Positions 1 to 12,968 of a stretch of DNA of 64,000 nucleotides are shown here, piece by piece; position 1 is the stretch's first letter; each line of letters starts with the position of its first letter. Made by a program: the position numbers and the translations under genes. Below the pieces are notes generated by a model. It was not told the DNA's origin. It ran no database searches and worked only from the letters and a program-made list of their open reading frames with translations. The stretch covers positions 1 through 64,000 of the forward strand of contig JBBFLE010000003.1 in assembly GCA_037481695.1 (NCBI GenBank), written 5' to 3'. Source of the DNA: a bacterium (GTDB lineage Bacteria; Desulfobacterota; Desulfocorpusculales; Desulfocorpusculum).

Positions 1-906
<906 letters not shown>

Positions 907-1033
907 AACCTGTTCGAAACGACCCGCTAACAGGTCGTTACGGAATCACGGAATGCCTCGCGTATTTTGACGGCTATTCGGTTTTCAAAGATCCATGGTC
1001 CGAGACCATAAAAAGGGGAAAAAAATCCTTTTT

Positions 1034-1050
1034 CCTCCCCGCCGGGGAGG
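1034..1050 (-). other. GC-rich hairpin in the rRNA leader
   Basis: A perfect inverted repeat with 7-bp arms and a 3-nt loop lies about 30 nt downstream of the predicted rRNA transcription start. On the minus strand it is followed after 8 nt by a run of seven T residues, so it looks like a weak intrinsic terminator or pause site ahead of the 16S gene. Closer to the 16S start (about 984-996) is the motif CTTTGAAAACCGA, a type often seen in rRNA leaders. The role is inferred only. Confidence 0.35.
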
Positions 1051-1079
1051 GTCTCTTTCCCGCCCCCGTGATGTTCACA

Positions 1080-1144
1080 ATGACAATTATAAACGCTCTT
1101 TTTTCCCTGTCAACCCCAAAAAAACATCAAACCAAATTTTTTTT
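1080..1144 (-). promoter_or_regulatory. Consensus rRNA promoter with UP-like element
   Basis: On the minus strand TTGACA (1113-1108) and TATAAT (1091-1086) are both perfect matches, separated by 16 nt, giving a predicted start near 1080. Upstream are a 7-nt A/T tract (1118-1124) and an 8-nt one (1137-1144), resembling an UP element. This is the expected arrangement for a strong rRNA promoter and it reads directly into the 16S gene. The UP-like part overlaps the last codons of tyrS. Confidence 0.8.
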
Positions 1145-2434
1145 ACCTGCAACCGTAACCCTGTGATATCTTTTCTTGCCCTTCCTTAGCAGCAGACCCT
1201 GGGGCCCCATATGCTCCAGGCCCAGTCTCTCTTCGGGAGAGCAGATCCTCTCCTCTCCCCGGTAAGCTCCTCCCTGATTTATCAAACGCCTGGCCTCCCC
1301 CTTGGAAGAGCATAGCCCTACCTCCACCAGGAGTTCACAGGCCGGTATTCCCAAAGCCAATCTTTCCTCAGGTAACTCGCTGGTGGGGATGGAACTGAGG
1401 TCTGCTTCTTGGGATCTCCTGGGCACATTGCTTGTAGGCAAAAGTTCCGAAGGAATCTCCCTCAACCCAAAGACCCCGCTGGCCTTGTGAGCCTCCAAAG
1501 CAGCCTCCTCACCGTGGGCCAACCTGGTGGCCTCATAGGCCAAGATGGATTTGGCCGGATTCATTTCGCTTCCCCGCAGACCTTCCACCTCTGAAATCTC
1601 CTCCAGAGGAAGCAGGGTAAAAAGCTTCAGAAAACGCACCAAATCCTCATCTTCTGTGTTTATCCAAAACTGATAGTAATCATAGGGAGAGGTCCTTTGC
1701 GAATCCAGCCACACCGTGCCCTTCTCTGTCTTGCCCATCTTGCGGCCTGAACTTGTCTCCAGCAGGGGAAAGGTTATCCCGTAAGCCTTTTTCCCACCCT
1801 CCATCTTTCTTATCAACTCAATGCCGGCCACTATGTTTCCCCACTGATCGCTTCCTCCCATTTGTATCGTGCAATTGTGGTTTACGAAAAGATACCAGAA
1901 ATCATATGCCTGAAGCAGCATGTAGTTGAATTCAATGAAGGATAGCCCCCTTTCCAGCCCTCGACGAATGGACTCGGCAGCAAGCATCCTGTTGACGCTG
2001 AAGTGCCTTCCAAAATCCCTCAAAAACTCTATATAATTCAACTTGGTCAGCCATTGGGCGTTGTTGAGCAGCAAGGCCCTGTCCTGTTCAAAGCTCAGGA
2101 ATCTGGCCAGCTGCCTCTTGAGACCCTCGGCATTCATCTCTATCTCTTCCTTAGACAGTAACTTGCGCATCTCTGTTTTGCCGCTGGGATCCCCTATGAG
2201 CCCGGTGCCCCCTCCCACAAGAGCAATGGGCCTGTGCCCAAATCTTTGCATGTGCATCAATGCCATTATGGGCACTAGGCTGCCAGCATGAAGGCTTGCG
2301 GAGGTAGGATCAAAACCTATGTAACAAGTGGTGGGTCTTTCCAACAGATCCCTCAGAGCATCCTTCTCCTCGGGACTTTCGGCCGTCAACTGATGGATGA
2401 ACCCTCTCTGCTCCAGCACGTCCAACACGTTCAT
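1127..2434 (-). CDS. tyrS: Tyrosyl-tRNA synthetase
   Basis: This class I aminoacyl-tRNA synthetase charges tRNA-Tyr in the cytoplasm. The 435-residue protein has the HIGH-like motif HAGS near residues 49-52 and the KMSKS-like motif KMGKT near 232-236. The tyrosine-binding segment includes [10 protein letters not shown]. The C-terminal S4-like part (about 365-430) is consistent with tRNA binding. I chose the ATG at 2434, which has AGGA upstream. An in-frame TTG at 2455 would add seven residues but has no clear ribosome-binding site. The gene follows the TPR protein closely and is probably cotranscribed with it. Its stop codon is 14 nt from the -35 of the rRNA promoter, so transcription may run on toward the rRNA. 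Confidence 0.96.
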   Translation of the reverse strand: MNVLDVLEQRGFIHQLTAESPEEKDALRDLLERPTTCYIGFDPTSASLHAGSLVPIMALMHMQRFGHRPIALVGGGTGLIGDPSGKTEMRKLLSKEEIEMNAEGLKRQLARFLSFEQDRALLLNNAQWLTKLNYIEFLRDFGRHFSVNRMLAAESIRRGLERGLSFIEFNYMLLQAYDFWYLFVNHNCTIQMGGSDQWGNIVAGIELIRKMEGGKKAYGITFPLLETSSGRKMGKTEKGTVWLDSQRTSPYDYYQFWINTEDEDLVRFLKLFTLLPLEEISEVEGLRGSEMNPAKSILAYEATRLAHGEEAALEAHKASGVFGLREIPSELLPTSNVPRRSQEADLSSIPTSELPEERLALGIPACELLVEVGLCSSKGEARRLINQGGAYRGEERICSPEERLGLEHMGPQGLLLRKGKKRYHRVTVAGKKNLV

Positions 2435-2459
2435 GGGAGTTTCAGATCCTTCCAAATGA

Positions 2460-3308
2460 TCAACGGGGGGCTAAAGAACGAAGAGCCCTTTCCAGAGCTC
2501 GTTGCGTCTCAGCATCAGGGGCAATTGTCAGGGCCTTCTCAAAAGACTCCCTGGCCTCTGCACTGCGGCCCAGATGCTGGAGGCAAACACCTTGATGATA
2601 GTAAGCTCCTGCAAGGGAAGTACGATACTCCTTTAGCTCCTCCTGAGTGGCCTTACCAGGCTTGGGCTCCTGTTTCTCTAGTTGCACTCTTAGTTGTTGA
2701 AAAACTCCCAAAGCAGAACCATACTGACCTCTCTTTTGGTACAGAAGTCCCAAACGTCCATAAGGATCCAGGTATTGCCTCTTCAGCTCTATGGCCATCT
2801 CATAGTACTCGATGGCCTTGATCTCGTCGCCTTTTTCCTCATGCGCTCTGGCCAGATTATAATAAGCCATCTCTGGGGTGGCATAGTATAGATTCTCCAG
2901 GGCCTTTTGAAACATTGCTATGGCATCGTCCCAACGCTTTTGGCGCATATAAACAGTACCCAAGTTGTTGTAAGCCTCGGAATAATCCTTTTTCAATCTG
3001 ATTGCTTCCTGATAATACTTGGCACCATCTTCCAATCGCTGAAAGTAATCCGCATACACCAAAGCAATCCTGAATTTCAGCTCGGCATTGTTGGGATCTA
3101 AGCTCTCAGCTTCCATATAACTTTGCATGGCAGCCCTAAAACGGCCCTCTCTTAGGTGCGCGTCTCCCATGGTCTTGAGGCTTTCCACCCTGGCAGCAGA
3201 TGCTGTCTGGGACTCCATCTCCTTGGGCGCACAGCCTCCCCAAGCCCCCAAACAGATCAGCAGAATCGCCCAGATCAACCCTTGGCACTTGTGTAAGAGA
3301 GCTTTCAC
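2460..3308 (-). CDS. TPR-repeat lipoprotein
   Basis: About 282 residues. The N-terminus has a basic start, a hydrophobic stretch and a Cys preceded by GG, which fits a lipoprotein signal although the -3 residue is Trp rather than Leu. At least five tetratricopeptide repeats follow (pattern A..Y..A..LDPNNAE, then Y..A...LGxxY, and so on). Such proteins are scaffolds, for example PilW-like pilus or outer-membrane assembly factors; no specific role can be assigned here. I chose the GTG at 3308, preceded by GGGAGGGG. A start at 3362 would put 18 extra residues before the signal sequence. It lies immediately upstream of tyrS. Confidence 0.8.
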   Translation of the reverse strand: MKALLHKCQGLIWAILLICLGAWGGCAPKEMESQTASAARVESLKTMGDAHLREGRFRAAMQSYMEAESLDPNNAELKFRIALVYADYFQRLEDGAKYYQEAIRLKKDYSEAYNNLGTVYMRQKRWDDAIAMFQKALENLYYATPEMAYYNLARAHEEKGDEIKAIEYYEMAIELKRQYLDPYGRLGLLYQKRGQYGSALGVFQQLRVQLEKQEPKPGKATQEELKEYRTSLAGAYYHQGVCLQHLGRSAEARESFEKALTIAPDAETQRALERALRSLAPR

Positions 3309-3735
3309 CTGAAATCTTCCCCTCCCACTGAGCCTAAATTGGGTTCTTAACACGGCTACCATGGATCTGTCAATGACAGAGATCCGCCTTTTGCCCTTGG
3401 CAAATCGGCTTGTGAACTTTACTGAACCACCAATGACCCATACCTAAATCACTCTTGCCATCCAGATGTGGGCTCGAAGATGATCCTCCCAGGCAATGGC
3501 AAGACTAAGAAGTTCCCAGCCCTGCAACTGGCTCACCTTGATCATGGATGGATTTGGGCCTGGCCCTTCAGGATCAGTAAGTGATGCCAGCTGACTTCAG
3601 CATATCCTGGAGTACACCTATTTGTTCTGGAATGCATCATGATTTCCCCATGGGATCCTAGGCCCGGAAATGGCAAAGGCACCAGGGGTTTGGGCAGTAG
3701 CTCCCAGGGTCACCCATCCTGGGAAACAATTTGGA
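3309..3735. other. Intergenic region between rodA and the TPR gene
   Basis: No convincing gene is seen in these 427 bases. The end next to the TPR gene holds two palindromes and a possible promoter (listed separately). The part next to rodA shows no U-tailed hairpin, so termination after rodA is not evident. Confidence 0.5.
3345..3404 (-). promoter_or_regulatory. Candidate promoter with two operator-like palindromes
   Basis: On the minus strand a perfect TTGACA (3373-3368) is followed by only a weak -10 (TAAGAA after 18 nt), placing a start just ahead of the TPR gene. The -35 is embedded in a perfect palindrome TCTGTCA-N-TGACAGA (3366-3380). A second perfect palindrome, TTTGCC-N3-GGCAAA, lies at 3390-3404. 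The combination suggests repressor control of the TPR-tyrS transcript. The regulator is unknown. Confidence 0.4.
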
Positions 3736-4851
3736 TTAAAAAAGAAATCTTCTCGTGTGAACGTTCAACAGGAGCCCCAGAGCCATCATGGAGGTAACCA
3801 AGGAGGAACCCCCATAGCTTATGAATGGAAGGGCTATTCCCACCACCGGTAGCAACCCTAGGGTCATGGCCACATTCATGAACACTGGCCAGAAAAAGAA
3901 GGCCACCACTCCCAGGGCTATGAGCCGGGCCACGGGGTCTGTTGCCCTGGAGGCCACGCTCAAACAGTAGAAAATCAAAAGCAGAAAAGCCCCCAGCAAC
4001 AGTACGCAACCCACAAACCCCCACTCTTCTGCCCAGACCGAAAAGGCAAAATCCGTATGATGCTCTGGTAAAAAATGTAACTGGCTCTGCGTCCCTTGGA
4101 GGTAGCCCTTCCCCAACAACCCACCCGAGCCCACAGCTATCTTGGACTGAGTCACGTGGTAGCCGGCACCCAGGGGATCCTGCTGAGGGTTTAAGTAAAT
4201 GATAATTCTCTTTTTTTGGTAATCTGCCAACATCCTCCAGCCCATGGGAAGGCAAAGTAAACCCACACCCACCACCTTAAGCAATGATCTGATTCTTAGC
4301 CCTGCCATTATCATCATGCTCACCGATATGAGCATCACCAGAATCGTGCTGCCCAAGTCCGGCTCCAAGACCACAAGCAGGGCCACCAGCGCAACGGCGG
4401 CAGAAGGCTTCATCACGTCTCTCAAGGTGTAGTAGCCTTGAACAGGTTGATTGGCTTGGAAATGGCGAGCTATTGCCAGAAGAAGGGCCCACTTGGCAAG
4501 CTCTGATGGCTGAATTGCTATGGGTCCTAAGTTAAGCCATCTTTGAGAACCTGAGGTCACCTTTCCTATCACCAAGACCGCCACAAGCAAAACCACACAA
4601 ACCCCATAAATTATCCATGCGTAATCCAGCCACCTGCGGTAATCAATCACAGTGACCAATGCCCCCAGCACCATGCCAATTCCAAAAAAGATCCCCTGCC
4701 TCATGTAGATGGGCAATCTGGACCAGGTCTCCGCCCCAGCAGCAGCGCTGTACAGGCTCACGATCCCCACTGAACCCAAGAAGGTCACAAGCACCAACAA
4801 AGGCCAAGCATCTCTTAGAAACCTGTTAGTTCTAAGAACTTCCCCGCCCAT
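3736..4851 (-). CDS. rodA: Rod-shape SEDS glycosyltransferase RodA
   Basis: RodA is the SEDS-family peptidoglycan polymerase that works with PBP2 in the elongasome at the inner membrane. The 371-residue protein has about ten hydrophobic segments. Its C-terminal motif is typical of RodA/FtsW: GIALPFISYGGSSL near residues 330-345, with NPQQDPLGAGYH in the large periplasmic loop. It starts 20 bases inside the end of mrdA, so the two are translationally linked. The order mreB-mreC-mreD-mrdA-rodA matches the classical shape cluster. Confidence 0.96.
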   Translation of the reverse strand: MGGEVLRTNRFLRDAWPLLVLVTFLGSVGIVSLYSAAAGAETWSRLPIYMRQGIFFGIGMVLGALVTVIDYRRWLDYAWIIYGVCVVLLVAVLVIGKVTSGSQRWLNLGPIAIQPSELAKWALLLAIARHFQANQPVQGYYTLRDVMKPSAAVALVALLVVLEPDLGSTILVMLISVSMMIMAGLRIRSLLKVVGVGLLCLPMGWRMLADYQKKRIIIYLNPQQDPLGAGYHVTQSKIAVGSGGLLGKGYLQGTQSQLHFLPEHHTDFAFSVWAEEWGFVGCVLLLGAFLLLIFYCLSVASRATDPVARLIALGVVAFFFWPVFMNVAMTLGLLPVVGIALPFISYGGSSLVTSMMALGLLLNVHTRRFLF

Positions 4852-6691
4852 CTCCAGACCTCTTCATATCCAAGAACGCCTGAATCACCCTTTGGGCTAT
4901 GGGTGCTGCCTCCATCCCACCCAACCCCCCGTGTTCGACCACAACCACAACCGCGATCTTAGGCTCCTCCACAGGGGCGAAGCATACGAACCAGGCATGA
5001 TCCCTGTGCCTGTAGGGCACAGCCACCTTTCGCTCCCTCATTCTTTCGCTCATGCGCACCACCTGGGCTGTTCCGGTCTTGCCCGCCACATCGACTCCGG
5101 GAACCTTAGCCCTTTGCCCAGTTCCCCTGGGGTCCTGTACGACCCCTCTTAGGGCCTCTTTGAGAAGCCGCAGTGTGGATGAGCTGGCCGGAACTCGCCC
5201 TTGGGAACGGGGTTCCAGAGAAGCCAAAACTCGTCCGTCAGGACCCACCACTCTCTCTACGATCTGGGGGATCATCACCTCCCCTCCGTTTGCCACTGCG
5301 CTGATCATCACGAACTGTTGAATGGGGGTGACCAGATCATATCCCTGTCCAATGGCTGCCACAACGGTCTCTCCGGCATGCCATGGTGTTCCGAATCTTT
5401 TTTTCTTCCAGGCGCTTGTAGGAATCAGGCCTGGTTTTTCCTGATCCGGATCAAACCCTGTGGGGGATCCCAGCCCAAACCCCTTGGCGTACCTGGCCAG
5501 ACGATCCACCCCCAGGAGGTGACCCAAGTGGTAAAAATAAACGTCACAGGATTGAATGAGTGCCTCTCTGAACCTTATCCATCCATGGCCTTCTTTTTTC
5601 ATACACCGGTAATCCCGGTTGCCCACTGTGTAATGGCCCGGACAATATATGGGAGTATCTTTGGTTATGATCCCTTCTTCCAAGGCCGCCACAGCTGTAA
5701 CGATCTTGTACGTGGACCCTGGAGGATATTGAGCCATGAGAGCTCGGTTGGTCAAAGGGTGATCCCTTGACTCGGTCAGGCTCTTCCAGGTTTCAGCAGA
5801 GATACCCTCTGAAAATAGATTGGGATCAAAAGACGGATGAGAGACCATCGCAAGAATGGCTCCTGTCTTTGGATCTCCTGCCACCACAGCACCCGTCCTG
5901 TCCCCCAAAGCCTCCTCTGCCACCTCCTGCAGACGCATGTCCAGGGTCAAGACCACATCCGCTCCTGGTTCAAAGGAGACTTCCTGAAGGACTCCCAGGT
6001 GACGCCCCTTGGCATCCACCTCTACCTGAATCCCGCCGTCTCTTCCCCTTAGATAAGGCTCCAGGGTTTTCTCCACCCCGGAACGTCCCACCCGGTCTCC
6101 TACCCTATAGCCCTTCCCCCTCCAGGCTTTAAGGAGTTCTTCAGGTATTTCACCCACATAGCCCAACACATGGGCCGCTTTTCGGCCTTCAGGGTAATGA
6201 CGCCTGGGTTCCACCTCCACCCAGATTCCCGGCAGATCCAGCCTGTTTGTCTCCACCCAGGCAACTTCCTCCCATCGAAGGCCTTCCCTGAGCACCATAG
6301 AGCGAAAGGGGTTCTTTTTGCGGGCCTGCTTCACCAAAGAGACTGCATTGTGGCTGTCCAGTTGGACTCCCCTGGCAAGCCTCTCCATGACGGAAGAGGG
6401 ATCCTCCACCTCGGCCGGCACAACCATCAGATTAAAAGAAGCCCTGTTATCGGCAATTACCTGGCCGTTCTTGTCCATCACTATTCCACGTGGAAACGGA
6501 ATTTTTCTGAGCCTGATTCGGTTTTTTTCGGACAGCCTCTCGAAGGTCTCCCCTTCCAGGATCTGAAGCTGCCAAAGGCGAAGAAAAAGAACCAGGAACA
6601 CTCCAATGATCACGATCGTGGCCCACTGTATATGCTTTCTTGAAGGAGGCAGTTTTTCTTGCTGATCCTCCTCCCATTTAAGACTCTTCAT
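4832..6691 (-). CDS. mrdA: Penicillin-binding protein 2 (peptidoglycan DD-transpeptidase)
   Basis: This is the class B transpeptidase that cross-links lateral-wall peptidoglycan with RodA. About 619 residues. A single N-terminal membrane helix (about residues 23-42) anchors a periplasmic dimerisation domain and a transpeptidase domain. The active-site motifs are present: STYK with the nucleophile near Ser326, SCD a little further on, and KTGTAQ near 545. I chose the ATG at 6691. A TTG at 6733 would extend the protein by 14 residues but lacks a good ribosome-binding site. mreD ends about 200 bases upstream and rodA overlaps its end. Confidence 0.95.
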   Translation of the reverse strand: MKSLKWEEDQQEKLPPSRKHIQWATIVIIGVFLVLFLRLWQLQILEGETFERLSEKNRIRLRKIPFPRGIVMDKNGQVIADNRASFNLMVVPAEVEDPSSVMERLARGVQLDSHNAVSLVKQARKKNPFRSMVLREGLRWEEVAWVETNRLDLPGIWVEVEPRRHYPEGRKAAHVLGYVGEIPEELLKAWRGKGYRVGDRVGRSGVEKTLEPYLRGRDGGIQVEVDAKGRHLGVLQEVSFEPGADVVLTLDMRLQEVAEEALGDRTGAVVAGDPKTGAILAMVSHPSFDPNLFSEGISAETWKSLTESRDHPLTNRALMAQYPPGSTYKIVTAVAALEEGIITKDTPIYCPGHYTVGNRDYRCMKKEGHGWIRFREALIQSCDVYFYHLGHLLGVDRLARYAKGFGLGSPTGFDPDQEKPGLIPTSAWKKKRFGTPWHAGETVVAAIGQGYDLVTPIQQFVMISAVANGGEVMIPQIVERVVGPDGRVLASLEPRSQGRVPASSSTLRLLKEALRGVVQDPRGTGQRAKVPGVDVAGKTGTAQVVRMSERMRERKVAVPYRHRDHAWFVCFAPVEEPKIAVVVVVEHGGLGGMEAAPIAQRVIQAFLDMKRSGDGRGSS

Positions 6692-6898
6692 GGCCTTGCA
6701 CCCGTTTAGCTTGCCTTGGTCACGATTAACCAATGGGCTGGATTACTACACAATATCAGAGGACCAATTGATCTGTGCTCCAATGCACTTGGGTTTTCCC
6801 TCTCGGATTCGCCAGGCTTTAAACCCAAGAATCGCCTAATTCAGGCCTGGGGGGCCAGCCCCCAGCCTCACAGGCGTCAAAGAGTAATATGAATTTGT

Positions 6899-7414
6899 CT
6901 AAGATCTTCTGTGTCGGTTCTTTCCAAAGCTGGTCCTAATAAACTCATGGGTAGTACCGCACAGCCAAACTATGCCCGGGCCCAAAGTTCCCAGTACACC
7001 TGCCTGGAGCAGCAGTTGCGTGGGATGTACATCTTCCAACCAAGGCCCTCCTTCCACCAAAGCCCCTATGCTCAACAATAGAAGGCCATGAAAAAAACCA
7101 AAAGGACCAGCCATCAAACCCAATGCCCATGATCCTCTCAGCAACAAGCCCCGACGCATCCAATGCCCGGCAAGACAAAGCAGGAGCATTACCAAAGGAC
7201 CGACTCCCTTGGCGCCTCCACCATATAGATCAGAGGCGTATCCTAGGAAAAAGGCCAGGATCAATCCCTGAATCCGCTCCAGGCGAAAGGAAGCAAACAA
7301 GACCAAGGGTAACACCAAAGGGGCTCTGAGGAAAGAAAGGCCCAGGTATCTGAAAGCAGTAGTTTGCAGGGCCAACAAGATCAGACCTACAAGAAAAAGG
7401 GCCACTACGTTCAT
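6899..7414 (-). CDS. mreD: Rod shape-determining protein MreD
   Basis: A 171-residue integral membrane protein with about five hydrophobic segments, matching the size and topology of MreD, which links MreC to the cell-wall synthesis complex. The motif FLGYASDLYGGGAKG resembles the conserved loop of this family. The ATG at 7414 overlaps the mreC stop by 4 bases (ATGA). The reading frame stays open for a further 54 codons upstream, but that part lies inside mreC and is not expected to be translated. Identity is strengthened by position between mreC and mrdA. Confidence 0.9.
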   Translation of the reverse strand: MNVVALFLVGLILLALQTTAFRYLGLSFLRAPLVLPLVLFASFRLERIQGLILAFFLGYASDLYGGGAKGVGPLVMLLLCLAGHWMRRGLLLRGSWALGLMAGPFGFFHGLLLLSIGALVEGGPWLEDVHPTQLLLQAGVLGTLGPGIVWLCGTTHEFIRTSFGKNRHRRS

Positions 7415-8292
7415 CGGGCACCTTTCTTGACCTGTCCTGTCTGAGGTTTCTCCCCGGCCTCGCTGGGCATCTCCTGGGGTTCTTTCTTCAGAATCACCAT
7501 TACCTCCTCCAAACGTTGAAAGTCTACCTTGGGAGACACCTCCACCCTCTGGAAAAGGCCGTGTCCCTCCTTCCACACCTCGGCCACATTTCCCACTAAC
7601 AATCCCTTGGGATATATTCCCCCCAGCCCTGAAGTTATGACCCTCTCACCTTTCTGCACGGTTTCGCTTCTGGGCACATACTTGAGCAGGCAGACATCCT
7701 GCCGGCCTACCCCCTCCAGAACAGCCCTTGTGCGACTCTCCTGCAAGAGCACGTCAACTGCACTGTTTCTGTCTGTTATCAGCAAGACCTTGGCTGTGCG
7801 ATGAGCTGCTTCCACCACATGGCCCACCAGACCCTCCCTGGCCACCACCGGCATTGACCGCTCCACACCATCTTTGGTACCTCTGTCAATCAGCAAAGTG
7901 TGGAACCACCCACTGGAATCCTCCCCTATGACCCTGGAGACCACGCTTGGCAATTTCATGGAACTCTGGAAATTCAGAAGGTTCTCCAGTCTTTCTTTGG
8001 AGGCCCTAATTTCCCGGCATTCGGCCATTTCTTGTTCAAGCTCCTGGATCCTGGCCACAAGGCGTCGGTTTTCCTTTTGAGCATGCACCAGCGCCAGATA
8101 ATCCTCCCAGATGGAGCGCAGTCCCGACAAAACATGTGCCAGCCCAGACTGAACGGGCCGAACCAGTGCATATATTGCTCTCTCAAACAGACTCAGGCTG
8201 CCCGGGTCACGGCGATGAGAAGAGATGATGGCCAAGGCCGTCACCATCAGGGCCAGGGTTACCCACAGGGTAGGGTGTTTTCTCCACCACAT
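7411..8292 (-). CDS. mreC: Rod shape-determining protein MreC
   Basis: MreC is a bitopic inner-membrane protein that organises the elongasome in the periplasm and activates PBP2. The 293-residue sequence has an N-terminal membrane helix (about residues 8-26), a coiled coil (about 65-110, rich in E, R and L heptads) and a C-terminal beta-rich domain with VIGEDSSGWFHTLLIDRGT and VITSGLGGIYPKGLLVG, both typical of the family. The C-terminus is polar and lysine-rich. It sits 33 bases after mreB and overlaps mreD by 4 bases, so a single transcript is likely. Confidence 0.95.
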   Translation of the reverse strand: MWWRKHPTLWVTLALMVTALAIISSHRRDPGSLSLFERAIYALVRPVQSGLAHVLSGLRSIWEDYLALVHAQKENRRLVARIQELEQEMAECREIRASKERLENLLNFQSSMKLPSVVSRVIGEDSSGWFHTLLIDRGTKDGVERSMPVVAREGLVGHVVEAAHRTAKVLLITDRNSAVDVLLQESRTRAVLEGVGRQDVCLLKYVPRSETVQKGERVITSGLGGIYPKGLLVGNVAEVWKEGHGLFQRVEVSPKVDFQRLEEVMVILKKEPQEMPSEAGEKPQTGQVKKGAR

Positions 8293-8325
8293 CTGGTTGC
8301 CTGCCGGCTGCGGCGAACTGAGGGG

Positions 8326-11363
<3,038 letters not shown>

Positions 11364-11369
11364 GTTGGG

Positions 11370-12137
11370 TTACCTCCACCTCTTTTTCCTTTTCCAGCGC
11401 TGATAACCCTTTGCGGACTGCTCTGAGCGGATCCCGAGGTAGAATTCCCTGACGTCTTGGTCCTGCATGAGCACATCAGGGGTGTTGGCCAAGACGATTC
11501 GTCCGTTTTCCAGCACAAAGCCGAAATGTGCGATGCGTAAGGCCATGCGGGCATTCTGCTCTACCAGCAGGATGGTTATACCCTCCTGGTTCAGTTCCTG
11601 AATTATGCGAAAGATCTCCCTGACAAGTATGGGTGATAGCCCCAAGGAGGGTTCATCCAGCATGAGGAGTTTGGGTCTTGCCATCAGGGCCCTGCCTATG
11701 GCCAGCATCTGTTGTTCCCCTCCGCTCAAGGTACCTGCCCATTGGGTTCTCCTTGAGGCCAGTATGGGAAAGTGATGAAGAACTCTCTGATAATCTTCCT
11801 TGATCTGGGCCCTGTCCGTGCGGCTGTATGCTCCCATGCGCAGGTTTTCATCTACGGAGAGTTCAGGGAACACCTCTCTTCCCTCTGGCACATAAGAAAT
11901 GCCCATGCGCACTATCCGTTCCGCATCCTTGCCGTCTATGCGCTTGCCTGCAAACTCAATGGTGCCCTTATCTGGTTGGTCTTCCAGAAGTCCCATGATG
12001 GTCTTGAGAATCGTGGTCTTCCCGGCCCCGTTGGGTCCGAGAATGGCTGCTATTTGGGCCTCCCGCACCTCCATGGATACTCCTCGTATGGCCAGGATAG
12101 GCCCGTAATAGGTCTCTATGTTTTTAACCTTCAGCAT
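11370..12137 (-). CDS. livF: Liv-type ABC transporter ATPase LivF (module 1)
   Basis: One of two ATPase subunits of a branched-chain amino acid (HAAT) type importer. The 255-residue protein has Walker A GPNGAGKTT near residues 34-42, the signature LSGGEQQ near 137, Walker B LLMLDEPS and the H-loop region as LLVEQNA (Gln-Asn, as is normal in LivF). A basic C-terminal tail (KGYQRWKRKKRWR) extends beyond the usual end and is echoed in the module 3 homologue. It starts 14 bases inside the end of livG. The substrate cannot be read from the sequence; a neighbouring acyl-CoA ligase hints at organic acids. Confidence 0.94.
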   Translation of the reverse strand: MLKVKNIETYYGPILAIRGVSMEVREAQIAAILGPNGAGKTTILKTIMGLLEDQPDKGTIEFAGKRIDGKDAERIVRMGISYVPEGREVFPELSVDENLRMGAYSRTDRAQIKEDYQRVLHHFPILASRRTQWAGTLSGGEQQMLAIGRALMARPKLLMLDEPSLGLSPILVREIFRIIQELNQEGITILLVEQNARMALRIAHFGFVLENGRIVLANTPDVLMQDQDVREFYLGIRSEQSAKGYQRWKRKKRWR

Positions 12138-12912
12138 GAGGCTCTTCCTCTCCCAAATAGGCCTTGAGCACCTCCGGATCTTTTTGTATCTCTTCAGGCT
12201 TCCCCTCTGCTATGACCCTGCCGTAATTCAAAGCCAGGATCCTGTCAGAGATGTCCATTATGAGATTCATGTCATGTTCTACCAGCAAAATGGTGACCCC
12301 ATAGAGATCCCTCACGTCCCGGATCCAGAACATGAGATCCCCTTTCTCCTCCACATTCATCCCAGCTGAAGGCTCGTCCAACAGCAAGAGCTTGGGCTCC
12401 ATGGCCAATGCCCTTGCCAGCTCAACACGTTTCTGTATTCCGTAGGGCAGGCTGGCTACAGGCCTGTTCCTGGCAGACTGGAGATCCAGAAAATCTATGA
12501 TCCTCTCCACGTAGGCCCTGTGAGCCACCTCCTCCCGTGCAGCTCTGGACCCCCTCCAAAGCATGGTTGCTCCGGCCCATACCCCTGTTTTCATATGCAC
12601 GTGACGTCCCAGCATCAGATTGTCCAGGGTCGACATATGGGAGAAAAGCTCTATGTTTTGAAAAGTGCGGGCTATCCCAAGCCTGGCTATCCGATGGGGG
12701 CTCAGACCCGTGATGTCCTCTGCGGCCAGGGTTATCTTTCCGGAATCAGGTTTGTAAAGGCCGCTGATGCAGTTGAAGATCGTGGTCTTGCCGGCTCCAT
12801 TGGGGCCTATTATGGAAAATATGGAGCCTTCCTCCACCGAGAAGCTCACCCTATCCAGAGCTCTTACACCGCCGAAAGACAGCGTCAACTTTTCTACTTG
12901 CAGATAGGACAT
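12124..12912 (-). CDS. livG: Liv-type ABC transporter ATPase LivG (module 1)
   Basis: Second ATPase of the module 1 importer, 262 residues. Walker A is GPNGAGKTT, the signature is LPYGIQKRVELARAL (the variant typical of LivG), Walker B is LLLLDEPSAGMN and the switch histidine is in LLVEHDMN. I chose the ATG at 12912; the open frame extends another 15 codons upstream. It follows the binding-protein gene at a distance of about 56 bases and overlaps livF. Confidence 0.93.
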   Translation of the reverse strand: MSYLQVEKLTLSFGGVRALDRVSFSVEEGSIFSIIGPNGAGKTTIFNCISGLYKPDSGKITLAAEDITGLSPHRIARLGIARTFQNIELFSHMSTLDNLMLGRHVHMKTGVWAGATMLWRGSRAAREEVAHRAYVERIIDFLDLQSARNRPVASLPYGIQKRVELARALAMEPKLLLLDEPSAGMNVEEKGDLMFWIRDVRDLYGVTILLVEHDMNLIMDISDRILALNYGRVIAEGKPEEIQKDPEVLKAYLGEEEPHAEG

Positions 12913-12968
12913 TTCGCTACCGCCATGCTGGTGAGGAGGACCAGGCGCCCTCCTCACCAGTTTCTGAT

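Noticed and set aside
3710-4255. Long minus-strand open frame inside rodA (181 codons)
   Set aside because: It lies in another frame of a clearly conserved gene and has low-complexity Gly/Arg/Pro content without family motifs.
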